Below, piece after piece: positions 9,536-17,705 of a stretch of 64,000 bases of DNA. Position 1 is the first letter of the stretch, and each line of letters begins with the position of its first letter. The notes under the pieces are model-generated. The model saw only the letters and a list, made by a program, of their open reading frames with translations, was not told the DNA's origin and did no database searches. Location of the stretch: the NCBI RefSeq assembly GCF_001620365.2, contig NZ_LQMT02000003.1, forward strand, positions 132,460-196,459, in the 5' to 3' direction. The translations under genes were made by a program, and so were the position numbers. The DNA comes from Amycolatopsis keratiniphila subsp. keratiniphila (lineage in GTDB: Bacteria > Actinomycetota > Actinomycetes > Mycobacteriales > Pseudonocardiaceae).

Positions 9536-9564
9536 GGCCGATGTCGGTTCCGGCGCCGGCATGA

Positions 9565-9609
9565 CGAAGGGGCCCTTCACCGTATGGGATGCGGTGAAGG
9601 GCCCCTTCG
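9565..9609 (-). terminator. Hairpin downstream of phoU
   Basis: CGAAGGGGCCCTTCACCG (9565-9582) pairs perfectly with 9592-9609 across a 9-base loop. It lies 14 bases beyond the leftward phoU stop and is the likely phoU terminator. Confidence 0.75.
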
Positions 9610-9622
9610 CGGGAAAAGCCCC

Positions 9623-10285
9623 TTACAGCTCGTCGGGTCCGTAACCGGGCATCTTGCCGGTCACCACGAAGATCATCCGGCGCGCGACCGAGACGGCGTG
9701 GTCGGCGAAGCGCTCGTAGAAGCGGCCCAGCAGGGTGACGTCCACGGCCGCGGCGACGCCGTGGTCCCAGTTCCGGTCCATGATGACCGTGAACAGGTGC
9801 TTGTGGATCTCGTCGACCTCGTCGTCGTCCGACTCGATCGTGCGGGCGGCCTCGACGTCCTTGGACTTGATGACCTGCTCGACCTGCCGGGCCAGGCTGA
9901 CACCGACCTCGCCCATCTTGGCGAAGTCCGCCTTCACCTCTTCGGGCAGCACGGGGTCCGGGTGACGGCGGCGCGCGGCCTTGGCCACGTGCAGTGCCAG
10001 GTCGCCCATCCGCTCCAGGCTTTCCGCCGCGTGGATCGCGGCGAGCACGGTCCGGAGGTCGGTCGCGACGGGTGCCTGCAGGGCCAGCAGCGCGTACGCC
10101 TGCTCCTCGCATTCGGCGCGCGCGTCGTCGACCTTCGCGTCGTCGCTGATGACCTGCTCGGCGAGCCCGAGATCGACCTCGAGCAACGCCCGGGTCGCCC
10201 GCTCCATCGCGTCGGCGACCTGGAGGGACATGCTCGCTAGGTTCTCGGCGAGCTGTTCGAGTTCGACATGGTAAGCCTCACGCAT
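9623..10285 (-). CDS. phoU: PhoU phosphate-signalling protein
   Basis: A 220-residue helical protein with two PhoU repeats; the metal-contact motifs are seen around ESDDDEVDEIHKHL and FADHAVSVARR. PhoU damps phosphate uptake and Pho signalling through PstB and the sensor kinase. It is convergent with pst, as is phoY2 in Mycobacterium, and carries its own PHO box at 10325-10346. No phoR/phoP pair lies in this window. Confidence 0.95.
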   Translation of the reverse strand: MREAYHVELEQLAENLASMSLQVADAMERATRALLEVDLGLAEQVISDDAKVDDARAECEEQAYALLALQAPVATDLRTVLAAIHAAESLERMGDLALHVAKAARRRHPDPVLPEEVKADFAKMGEVGVSLARQVEQVIKSKDVEAARTIESDDDEVDEIHKHLFTVIMDRNWDHGVAAAVDVTLLGRFYERFADHAVSVARRMIFVVTGKMPGYGPDEL

Positions 10286-10324
10286 GGCCCAACCCTACGG
10301 GGAACAGGGGCCAAAAGCCGCATC

Positions 10325-10346
10325 CCAGAGTGAACCTGACGTGAAC
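10325..10346 (-). promoter_or_regulatory. PHO box upstream of phoU
   Basis: On the minus strand two adjacent 11-nt repeats, GTTCACGTCAG and GTTCACTCTGG, lie 40 bases before the phoU start. They match the PhoP direct-repeat pattern seen before pstS. Confidence 0.85.
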
Positions 10347-10365
10347 CCGGACTAACGAATGATCC

Positions 10366-12357
10366 TCAGCCTGAGCTGCTGCTCTTCTTGGCGCCGCCCG
10401 ACTTGGCGGAGCTGGTCGGGGGCGACGCGGTATCGCTCGCTGGAGGGGCCGGGGCCTTCTCTTCCAGCGGGGTGTTGTTGATCAACGCGTCGAAGACGGC
10501 CTTCGCCTTGCTCTGCAGCAGCACCTCGTTGCCGCGCTTGTTCGCCTCTTCGGTGGTGGGCACGGTGAGGAACTTGACCTTGTCCGAGCCCATCCCGCGC
10601 ATCGACTTCGCCAGCGTCATCATCTGCTTGATGCCGAGGTTCTCGCCGAAGGTGGCTTTGGCGAACGCGTCGATGAAACCGCTGAGCTTGCCGGTGTCCA
10701 GGATGACGTCCTTCGACATCACCGTCTTCAGCAGCGCGCCGAGGAAGGCCTGCTGCCGTTTGATCCGGCCGTAGTCGGACGTCGGGTCACCCTTGACGTG
10801 CCGGGCCCGGACGTAGTTCAGCGCCTGGTCGCCGGAGATCCGCACCTCGCCCGCCTGCGGGATGATCATGCCGAGCGTGGTGTCGTCGATCGGCTTCTCG
10901 TTGTACACGGTGACGCCCTGCACGGCGTCGACCATGGATTTGAAGCCGTTGAAGTCGATCCCGACGAAGTGGTTCATCTTCATGCCGGTGATCTGCTGGA
11001 TCACCTTCGTGACGCACTGCGGGCCGCCGACCGCGTAGGCGGTGTTCAGCTTCGCGATCTTCTGCGCCGGCGAGGTCTCGTCCGAATACGACGACGTCGC
11101 CGGGTCCCAGCGCTTGCATTCGGGGCGGCTGATCTCGAGGTCGCGCGGGAACGACACCATGACGACCCGCTGCCTGTCGGCGGGGACGTGCGCGATCATG
11201 ACCGTGTCCGAGCGGGCGCCCGGGGTGCCGTCGGCGTCGCCGACACCGTCTTCGGCGGCCGCCCCGTCACGGGTGTCGGAGCCGACCATCAGGAAGTTCT
11301 CGTCACCGGTCTGGCCCGCGGCGTCCTGGATGTCGGCCGAGTCCTCGTCGAGCGAAGCGACGGTGTTGAACTTCGCGTCGAACCAGGTCTGGGCGCCCCA
11401 CGCCGAACCGATGGAGAGGAACACGAGCGCCGCGACCACGGCGGCGGTGATCCGGCCCGCCTTGGCCGTCTGCCTGGTCTTGCGTTCCTTCTTCTCCTGC
11501 AGCCGGGTCTGCGGCGCGGATTCCTCGGCAGGCTCGGGGTCGGCGGTCGTGACCACCCGTTGCAGCGCCGTGCGGGTCTGCTCCAGCAGGGCGGCGGGGC
11601 GCAAGGCGAGCCGCTCGCGGCGCTCGCGCTTCTTGGCCTCTTCGGCCTCGAGTTCGTCGTGCGCGGCGGAGAACCGGGCGAGCGTGTGGTCGATCTTGCG
11701 CTTGATGATCGTCGCGTCGTCGATCGCCTCGAGCTCGTCGGTCATGGTGAGCCGGTCCATCTCGGACCGCGGCGGGACACCCGGCGATTGCGGGGCGGGC
11801 GCCTGCTGCACCGGCCGCTGCGCCGGGCGGCGGGGACGGCGCGGGGGCGGCGGTACCGCGGGCTGCTGCTGGGCGCCGGGGTTCACCACCGGCGGGCGGC
11901 GCTGCGTGGGCGCCTCGGGACTGGGCGCGGCCTGCGGAGTGCGGCGCGGCTGGCGCGCGCGAGGCGGGCGAGGAGCTTCGTCGGGCTGCGGGCTCCGCGG
12001 CGGCGTCTGGGCACGCGGCGGGGCGGGTTTGGCCGCGCGAGGCGCGGGTGCCGGGCTCTCGGCGGGGGCGGCGGGCCGCGGGCGTCGAGGCGCGGGAGGC
12101 TCCGTCCGGGCGGCTCGCGCACCGGGTCTCGGAGGCGCCGGAGAAGGCTCGCTCTGCCGGAGCCGTCGCGGCGCGGGCGGCTCGGCGGAGGGGTCGAAGA
12201 TCGGGCGTTCACCGGTATGACGTGCGACGACGTCGGAAACGCTGATCCCGCCGTGGGTGTCCATCGAGCGGCGTCGAGCCCTGCGGCCGCGCTCACCGGC
12301 GTTCCTGTCGGTGTTGCTGTGGCGACCGGTCCCCGGGGTGTGGTGCTCGTCGGGCAC
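10366..12357 (-). CDS. LytR-CpsA-Psr (LCP) cell-wall ligase
   Basis: A 663-residue protein. The first half is a long Pro/Arg/Ala-rich cytoplasmic region (PRPAAPAESPAPAPR and similar). One membrane segment follows at about residues 303-322, then an LCP domain containing MVGSDTRDG, RSDTVMIAHV, SFPRDLEI and NYVRARHVKGDPTSDYGR. LCP enzymes attach polysaccharides such as arabinogalactan to peptidoglycan. The GTG at 12357 is chosen because AAAGGAGA precedes it; the open frame extends to 12480 without a ribosome site. The position after phoU matches Rv0822c. Confidence 0.92.
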   Translation of the reverse strand: MPDEHHTPGTGRHSNTDRNAGERGRRARRRSMDTHGGISVSDVVARHTGERPIFDPSAEPPAPRRLRQSEPSPAPPRPGARAARTEPPAPRRPRPAAPAESPAPAPRAAKPAPPRAQTPPRSPQPDEAPRPPRARQPRRTPQAAPSPEAPTQRRPPVVNPGAQQQPAVPPPPRRPRRPAQRPVQQAPAPQSPGVPPRSEMDRLTMTDELEAIDDATIIKRKIDHTLARFSAAHDELEAEEAKKRERRERLALRPAALLEQTRTALQRVVTTADPEPAEESAPQTRLQEKKERKTRQTAKAGRITAAVVAALVFLSIGSAWGAQTWFDAKFNTVASLDEDSADIQDAAGQTGDENFLMVGSDTRDGAAAEDGVGDADGTPGARSDTVMIAHVPADRQRVVMVSFPRDLEISRPECKRWDPATSSYSDETSPAQKIAKLNTAYAVGGPQCVTKVIQQITGMKMNHFVGIDFNGFKSMVDAVQGVTVYNEKPIDDTTLGMIIPQAGEVRISGDQALNYVRARHVKGDPTSDYGRIKRQQAFLGALLKTVMSKDVILDTGKLSGFIDAFAKATFGENLGIKQMMTLAKSMRGMGSDKVKFLTVPTTEEANKRGNEVLLQSKAKAVFDALINNTPLEEKAPAPPASDTASPPTSSAKSGGAKKSSSSG

Positions 12358-12577
12358 TCGGTCTCCTTTCAGGCCTGGCGTCGAAGCTCTTTCGTTATCG
12401 TACGGACACCTCAGGTTCGTGACGACAACCATCCCGGAATTTTCTTCACCCAAGGTACCGAGAAGCGCCGAACGGTCCATGCGATCGGGTGAGCGGTCGT
12501 GGTTAAAGCTGCGTTAAAAGGTTCGAAACCACTACGCAGAGTGCGAACGGTGACTGTGTGAGTGGGCGCCGAGTGGG

Positions 12578-13375
12578 CTAGGCGCCGGCGGACTCCGCGG
12601 CGTTCACCGGATGAGGAATCGTGCGTGAAGATTCCTTATCCCGATACGCCACTTTGTTTCGTCCGGCCCGTTTCGCCATGTACAACAAAGCGTCGGCACT
12701 GCGCAACTGCCGTTCCGGTTCGGCCGCGAGATCCGGCTCCATCCGGCTTTCGTGCGCGAGCCCCACGCTGATCGTCACCGAGAGACCGGGGCGGATGCGG
12801 CGCCACGGATGGCGGGCCACCCGGATGCGGGCGGTGTCGGCGATGCGCACGGCGCGGGCGGCGTCGACGTCCGGGATGACGAGCGCGAACTCCTCGCCGC
12901 CGTAGCGGGCGCAGAACGCCTCCGGCGGAAGTCCCTGTTGCAGCAGGTCGGCCACCTCGCGGAGCACCCGATCGCCCACCAGATGCCCGAACGTGTCGTT
13001 GACGTCCTTGAACAGGTCGAGGTCGACCAGCGCGATCGCGACGCCGGGCGGGCCGCGGTGGTCGACGGCCGGGCCGTGCAGCCACTGGTCGAGGTAGCGG
13101 CGGTTGTAGCTCGACGTCAGCGTGTCCCGCAGGTTGCCCGCCCTGGCGAGGTCGAAGGCGGATTTGAGGTGGTGGTACGCGCGTCGCCAGTCGCCCTGCG
13201 TGGCCAATACCCCGGCGATCGACTCGTGGAGGCTGAGCAGATCGGTGGTCGGCGCGCCCGGTGGGAGCGCGGCCTCGTCGTCGGCTGCCACGCTCACCTC
13301 CGCCACGAATTGGTTTTCGTCGTATAGGAGGGATCTCTTGAGGTATGAGTACGGGCCAAAGTGAATATCGCTCAA
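12578..13375 (-). CDS. Diguanylate cyclase (GGDEF domain)
   Basis: A 265-residue protein. Residues 1-95 are a short helical region without a recognised sensor, possibly the end of a TPR-like module. Residues 100-250 are a GGDEF domain with the active-site motif GGEEF and the substrate segment LFKDVNDTFGHLVGDRVLR. It should make cyclic di-GMP from GTP. No membrane segment is seen. Its ATG overlaps the idi stop by four bases, so it is translated with idi, an uncommon pairing. Confidence 0.88.
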   Translation of the reverse strand: MSDIHFGPYSYLKRSLLYDENQFVAEVSVAADDEAALPPGAPTTDLLSLHESIAGVLATQGDWRRAYHHLKSAFDLARAGNLRDTLTSSYNRRYLDQWLHGPAVDHRGPPGVAIALVDLDLFKDVNDTFGHLVGDRVLREVADLLQQGLPPEAFCARYGGEEFALVIPDVDAARAVRIADTARIRVARHPWRRIRPGLSVTISVGLAHESRMEPDLAAEPERQLRSADALLYMAKRAGRNKVAYRDKESSRTIPHPVNAAESAGA

Positions 13376-13983
13376 GAGGACGACGGTTCGGCGCCATTGT
13401 CACGCACCGAAGTGCCGTTCCGTAAGGACGAAAACGGCTCGGCGTCCTTGAGCTGGGAAAACTGATCCTTTGCCCAGTAACTCACGTCAGTCACATCGTC
13501 ATTCAGCAACAGTGCGTAATCATTCCAGCTCAGCCACCGCCAGTCGCCGACCTCGTCGGGATGCGGTTCCGGATCTTCGTCGACCCAGGCGACGAAGACC
13601 GGGCAGAACTCGTTCTCGACCACGCCTTCGAACGGCGGCGTGGAGTAACGGTAGGCCGGAAGGACGCACCGGAGCCCGTTCAGCCGGGGCAGCCCGAGCT
13701 CGAAGGCGGCGCGGCGCCGGACGGCCTCCTCGATCGGTTCACCCGGTGCGGGGTGCCCGCAGACACTGTTGGTCCACACGCGGGGCCACACCTTCTTGGT
13801 GGCGGCGCGGCTGGTGATCAGCAGGGCCTGGTCGCTGCCGCGCAGCAGGTAGCACGAGAACGCCAGGTGCAGCCGGGTGTGCTCGTGGTGCGCGGCCAGT
13901 TTGGGCGCGGTTTCGCCGGTCGGCTCGCCGTCCTCGGTGACGTAGACGATGCGTTCGGTGTCCACTTCGGTCATGTTGTTCAT
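13372..13983 (-). CDS. idi: Isopentenyl-diphosphate delta-isomerase, type I
   Basis: A Nudix-fold isomerase of about 203 residues. The catalytic cysteine is in TNSVCGHP, the catalytic glutamate in VVENEFCPVF, and the metal histidines in EHTRLHLAFS. It interconverts isopentenyl and dimethylallyl diphosphate for isoprenoid synthesis. No clear ribosome site is visible; starts at 13992 (GTG), 13983 and 13974 are all possible. No carotenoid or other isoprenoid genes are adjacent. Confidence 0.93.
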   Translation of the reverse strand: MNNMTEVDTERIVYVTEDGEPTGETAPKLAAHHEHTRLHLAFSCYLLRGSDQALLITSRAATKKVWPRVWTNSVCGHPAPGEPIEEAVRRRAAFELGLPRLNGLRCVLPAYRYSTPPFEGVVENEFCPVFVAWVDEDPEPHPDEVGDWRWLSWNDYALLLNDDVTDVSYWAKDQFSQLKDAEPFSSLRNGTSVRDNGAEPSSS

Positions 13984-14041
13984 CGGCCCCACTGAACCAG
14001 CAGGCTCGCTGTAACCGGTACCGCGACCAGAGTTACCCCTG

Positions 14042-14875
14042 TTAGTGGGACGAAAGGTGCTCCACGAGCAAAGATGTGACGGCTTCGGGAGCCTCCTCCA
14101 CGACCCAGTGAGAGACGTCCTCGATCATCTCGAAGCGGTACGGCCCGGTGACCCGGTTCGCGGTGTCGAGCGCGGCCGTCGAACCGAAGGCGGCGTCCTC
14201 GGTGCTCCAGACGTAGAGCGTCGGGACCTCGATCGGCCCGATCTTCCCGCCGGGACGGCCGGCGCGATACCAGTTGAGCGCGGCGGTCAGCGCGCCCGGC
14301 TCGGACAGGCGCTGGACGTACTCGTCGATCTTGCTCGGCGGCACTTTCCAGTCGAACATGCGGCGCAGCGCGTCGGCGTTGTTCTCGAGCATCCGCCGTT
14401 CGGTGACGCGGGTCTGCCGCCATTCGGTCATGTAGGCCGACCGGAGGTGCTGGTCCTCGTCGGTCTTCATGGCCTCCGCCAGCGCCGCCGGATGCGGTGT
14501 CGAAATCACCGCGAGACTGCGGAGCCTGCCGGGATGCGCGTCGGCCGTCCACCACGCGACGGCGCCGCCCCAGTCGTGTCCGACGAGATCGAATTCGTTC
14601 CACCCCAAGCGATCCGCGATCGCGATGACATCACCGACGAGGTCGTCGATCCCGTATTCGGAGGCCTGTTCCGGCCGGACGCCCGGGGAGTAGCCGCGCT
14701 GATCCGGGGCGACCGCGCGATAGCCGAGCACGCCGAGCGTCGCGACCTGGTGCTCCCATTCCACCGCGGCCTCGGGAAACCCGTGCAGCAGCAGGACGGG
14801 GCGGCCGTCCTCGGGGCCCGCCGCGATGGCGTCGAAGGAACCGGCCGCGGTGGGGATGCTCAGCTGCTCGATCAC
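14042..14875 (-). CDS. Alpha/beta hydrolase, epoxide-hydrolase-like
   Basis: A 277-residue hydrolase. HGFPE forms the oxyanion region. The nucleophile motif GHDWGG carries Asp, as in epoxide hydrolases and haloalkane dehalogenases, rather than Ser. The acid is in STEDAAF and the histidine in DVSHWVVEEAP. The GTG at 14875 gives the family-like N-terminus VIEQLSIPTAAG; an upstream frame to 14977 has no support. The substrate is unknown. It is a single gene, convergent with nothing informative. Confidence 0.85.
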   Translation of the reverse strand: MIEQLSIPTAAGSFDAIAAGPEDGRPVLLLHGFPEAAVEWEHQVATLGVLGYRAVAPDQRGYSPGVRPEQASEYGIDDLVGDVIAIADRLGWNEFDLVGHDWGGAVAWWTADAHPGRLRSLAVISTPHPAALAEAMKTDEDQHLRSAYMTEWRQTRVTERRMLENNADALRRMFDWKVPPSKIDEYVQRLSEPGALTAALNWYRAGRPGGKIGPIEVPTLYVWSTEDAAFGSTAALDTANRVTGPYRFEMIEDVSHWVVEEAPEAVTSLLVEHLSSH

Positions 14876-14997
14876 GACGCCGACTTTACGGGTCCCGGGT
14901 TTCCGGCAGGCGGCAAGGGATTGACGACGAGTGTTCCTTGATCGTCTAATGAGCGCGCTGCCGATCTTCGGCCGCACTGGGGAAACTGGGGTATCAC

Positions 14998-15282
14998 ATG
15001 TCGAACAGTTGGAGGCGCCGGCTCGCCGTCGGCGCCGCTTCCGTCGCGCTCGCGGGCGGAATCGGTGTCACCGCGGCGAATGTCGCGGTCGCGCAGGAAG
15101 CACCGGTTTCGGTGCTCGGGGTCTGTGACGGCAACCCGGGTTGTCATCTCGGGCCGTACCCGACCTACGAAGCGTGTCTCATCGAGCAGAGCAACATGGC
15201 CCGGTATTACACGATCACCATGCGGTGCTTCGAGGTCGACCACGACCAGTGGAAGTTCGCCTACAAGACCAGGGGAACCTGA
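14998..15282 (+). CDS. Small secreted cysteine-containing protein
   Basis: A 94-residue protein with a clear Sec signal (residues 1-33, cleavage after NVAVA). The mature chain of about 60 residues has four cysteines (GVCDGNPGCH, EACLIEQ, MRCFEVD), probably two disulfides. It is not a family I recognise. A strong terminator (15293-15322) follows immediately. Confidence 0.75.
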   Translation: MSNSWRRRLAVGAASVALAGGIGVTAANVAVAQEAPVSVLGVCDGNPGCHLGPYPTYEACLIEQSNMARYYTITMRCFEVDHDQWKFAYKTRGT

Positions 15283-15292
15283 GTCCTGAACG

Positions 15293-15322
15293 AAACGCTC
15301 CCGCCGCCCGGCGGGAGCGTTT
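15293..15322. terminator. Bidirectional terminator
   Basis: AAACGCTCCCGCC pairs perfectly with GGCGGGAGCGTTT across a 4-base loop. A T-run follows on the plus strand, and A-rich sequence on the other side gives a T-run for the minus strand. It ends both the small secreted gene and dusB. Confidence 0.9.
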
Positions 15323-15328
15323 TCCGGT

Positions 15329-16474
15329 TCAGCCGCCCGAGTGCATGTCCTCGGCTTCGGGGACGCAGTCGTCGTCCGGGTCGTCGAGCCAGCCGTGCGG
15401 CAGCGTGACCTTGCCCGGCGAACCCTGCCGCCCGCGCGGACCGGTGGCCGCGGTGGGGAACGGCGCGTCGTGGTCGAGCTTGGCGATCAGGTCGTCGAGC
15501 TGGTCCATGCTGGACAGCATCGCGAAGCCGCGTCGCAGCTCCGAACCGACCGGGAAACCCATGAAGTACCAAGCCATGTGCTTGCGGATGTCGCGCATGG
15601 CCTTGTCGTGGCCGTCGTGCTCGACGAGCAGTTCCGTGTGGCGGCGCAGCACCTTCGCGACCTCGCCGAGATTCGGCGGCGTCGGCTGCGGACGACCGGC
15701 GAAGGCGGCCTCCAGCTCGCCGAACAGCCACGGCCTGCCCAGGCAACCACGGCCGACGACGACACCGTCGCAACCGGTCTCGTCGACCATGCGCAGCGCG
15801 TCCTCGGCGGAGAAGATGTCGCCGTTGCCGAGCACCGGGATACTGGTGACGGCCTCCTTGAGCGCCGCGATCTTCGTCCAGTCGGCCTGGCCGGAGTAGC
15901 GCTGCGCGGCGGTGCGCGCGTGCAGGCTGACCGCCGCCGCGCCCTCGGCCTCGGCGATGCGCCCGGCGTCGAGGTAGGTCAGGTGGTCGTCGTCGATGCC
16001 CACCCGGAACTTGACCGTGAACGGCACCCCCGCCTCGGCCGCCGCCTTCGCCGACTCGCGCACGATGTCGGCGAACAGCTTGCGCTTGAACGGCAACGCC
16101 GCGCCGCCGCCCTTGCGCGTCACCTTCGCCACCGGGCAGCCGAAGTTGCTGTCGATGTGGTCGGCGAGCCCCTCGCCGGTGATGATGCGGACGGCCTCGG
16201 CCATGGTCTTCGGGTCGACCCCGTAAAGCTGCATGGACCTGGGCTTTTCGTTCTCGCCGAAGGTCATCATGTGCATGGTGCCGGGGTGGCGTTCGACCAC
16301 CGCGCGGGCGGTGATCATCTCGCAGACGTAGATGCCGGCGCCGTACTCCTGGCACAGCTGCCGGAACGCGACGTTGGTGATGCCCGCCATGGGAGCGAGC
16401 ACGACCGGCGGATCGACCTCGTAGGGGCCGATCTTCAGGCTGGGCTTGCTCAGGGTGGCTGTCACGTCCTCCAT
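15329..16474 (-). CDS. dusB: tRNA-dihydrouridine synthase DusB
   Basis: A 381-residue FMN TIM-barrel protein. LAPMAGITNVAFR, the catalytic-cysteine loop NFGCPVAKVTRKGGGAAL, RTAAQRYSG and GRGCLGRPW are all present. It reduces specific uridines in the D-loop of tRNA. The gene follows the LCP region, as Rv0823c does in Mycobacterium, although several genes intervene here. Confidence 0.95.
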   Translation of the reverse strand: MEDVTATLSKPSLKIGPYEVDPPVVLAPMAGITNVAFRQLCQEYGAGIYVCEMITARAVVERHPGTMHMMTFGENEKPRSMQLYGVDPKTMAEAVRIITGEGLADHIDSNFGCPVAKVTRKGGGAALPFKRKLFADIVRESAKAAAEAGVPFTVKFRVGIDDDHLTYLDAGRIAEAEGAAAVSLHARTAAQRYSGQADWTKIAALKEAVTSIPVLGNGDIFSAEDALRMVDETGCDGVVVGRGCLGRPWLFGELEAAFAGRPQPTPPNLGEVAKVLRRHTELLVEHDGHDKAMRDIRKHMAWYFMGFPVGSELRRGFAMLSSMDQLDDLIAKLDHDAPFPTAATGPRGRQGSPGKVTLPHGWLDDPDDDCVPEAEDMHSGG

Positions 16475-16492
16475 TGTCGCCTGTGGTGTCTG

Positions 16493-16897
16493 TCACTCGC
16501 AGGTGGGCCGGGCTCCGCCGCCGATTTCCTCGCCGCGCGGGGCGATCACAGTCCATTTCAGCTGCCCGTCGGGATAGGTCCCGTCGATGTAGGTCATGCG
16601 ACCGGCGGTGATCACGCCCGTGTGCTTCGGGGATCTCAATTCGATCCGCAGGTTGTACATCCGGTACTTCTCGTTCTCGATGACTTCGTCTTCGTCTCTC
16701 CATACGGTCAGCTCGGGGAAGTGAAGGTTTTCGAAGCGCACAGACCGGACGCCTTCGAAGAGGAGTTCGACAGGATCGGTCTCCGGCCTGAACCCGGACC
16801 GGTGGATCAACTGTGAGTGTCCGGCGCCCGGGCCTGACGTTTGGCTCCCTGCGTGACCGTGTGGATTTTGGGACGTCAGATGTCCCAAAATCCACAC
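16493..16897 (-). CDS. Hypothetical protein with unclear start
   Basis: An open frame of 134 codons. The first 13 or so codons lie inside the palindrome at 16859-16897, so the true start is probably downstream (a TTG at 16810 before IHRSGFRPET is one option). The rest looks like a beta-rich domain (VRSVRFENLHF, YNLRIELRSPKHTGVITAG). I do not recognise the family. It could be the 3' remnant of a longer gene cut by the palindrome. Confidence 0.45.
   Translation of the reverse strand: MWILGHLTSQNPHGHAGSQTSGPGAGHSQLIHRSGFRPETDPVELLFEGVRSVRFENLHFPELTVWRDEDEVIENEKYRMYNLRIELRSPKHTGVITAGRMTYIDGTYPDGQLKWTVIAPRGEEIGGGARPTCE
16859..16897. repeat. Perfect 16-bp palindrome
   Basis: GTGTGGATTTTGGGAC (16859-16874) pairs with 16882-16897 across a 7-base loop. 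Its AT content is higher than its surroundings. It lies between hicB and the hypothetical gene and may be a terminator or a mobile palindrome. Confidence 0.8.
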
Positions 16898-16953
16898 AGT
16901 GCTCCGTGAGATCGTCGCCGGGCGTGAGTGGTCCGTGCGCGGTCATCGGCAGA

Positions 16954-17331
16954 TCAGGACGACTTCGCCAACTGGCTGACTCGCTGGAAGGACATGCCGA
17001 GTACTTCACCCGCTTCGCGTTGTGAAACGCCAAGAGCAAGCAGTTCTTGAACGGCCGCACGGTGTTCCGCGGCCGCTTCGGCCTGCTTGAGCTGGGCCTC
17101 TTCGCGAAGGACCTTGGCGCGGGCTTGATGGTCCTTCACCGAACTCGGCAGGTGTACTTCGAGATGTAGGTCGTACTCGTCCTCCTTGACGCTGTCCATG
17201 ATCTCGATGAGCTCGTTGGCCATCGTCACGACGTCCTTGTAGCGGAGAGCCTGGGCCGAACGGTCGATCTCGCGGACACGGATGAGCCAGAACCTGCCAT
17301 CGCGAGTGACTTCGGCGTGATAGGTCTTCAC
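16954..17331 (-). CDS. hicB: HicB-like antitoxin with C-terminal HTH
   Basis: A 125-residue protein. The N-terminal part (KTYHAEVTRDGRFWLIRV) is the partial RNase-H-like fold of HicB. The C-terminal part (LLALGVSQREAGEVLGMSFQRVSQL) is a helix-turn-helix that would bind its own promoter. The GTG at 17331 overlaps the TGA closing the hicA remnant, the usual coupling of such pairs. The toxin gene is broken, so this appears to be an orphan antitoxin. Confidence 0.78.
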   Translation of the reverse strand: MKTYHAEVTRDGRFWLIRVREIDRSAQALRYKDVVTMANELIEIMDSVKEDEYDLHLEVHLPSSVKDHQARAKVLREEAQLKQAEAAAEHRAAVQELLALGVSQREAGEVLGMSFQRVSQLAKSS

Positions 17332-17490
17332 CCCTTCCACCGTCCTTTCCCCAGGACGCCCTCGCATTCCTTGAAGATGTCGACGGCGAAGACCTCGCCC
17401 AGTTGGTGCGCTTGGCACCTTCACGTCCAGGATCGACGCCGCGCGTTGCCGCCTGGCAGCGACGGCGATCTTCTTGATGACCTCTCGCAA
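17328..17490 (-). pseudogene. hicA: Degraded hicA toxin gene
   Basis: Two pieces of a HicA toxin can be read in different frames. The N-terminal piece REVIKKIAVAARRQR is in one frame (about 17445-17490). The C-terminal piece LGEVFAVDIFKECEGVLGKG is in another frame, ending at a TGA at 17328-17330. The middle, where the catalytic histidine (GGSH-type motif) should be, is missing. At least one frameshift and one internal deletion separate the pieces, so no active toxin is expected. Confidence 0.7.
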
Positions 17491-17705
17491 GCGTCAACTG
17501 CGGGCTGGAGATCTCCCGAGATCGGAGGAAGGAGGCCGCCTCGTTGCCGCTGCGCATCACGGCAGATCAGCGACGCCAACATCGGCAGATCCACGGAGGC
17601 AGGCAGGCCCGATCGCGATGATCTTGCAGGTCGCGACCACATCGTCATCACGATTGAGTAGTGCTACGGATCCCTCGGCGCGCGTCAGGCCGCATGCTGA
17701 TCGCC

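Noticed and set aside
11042..12220. Long rightward frame opposite the LCP gene
   Set aside because: Ser/Arg/Gly-rich translation caused by the Pro/Ala-rich LCP leader on the other strand.
17421..17651. 76-codon frame upstream of the hicA remnant
   Set aside because: It has no ribosome site and overlaps the remnant in the wrong frame; likely spurious.
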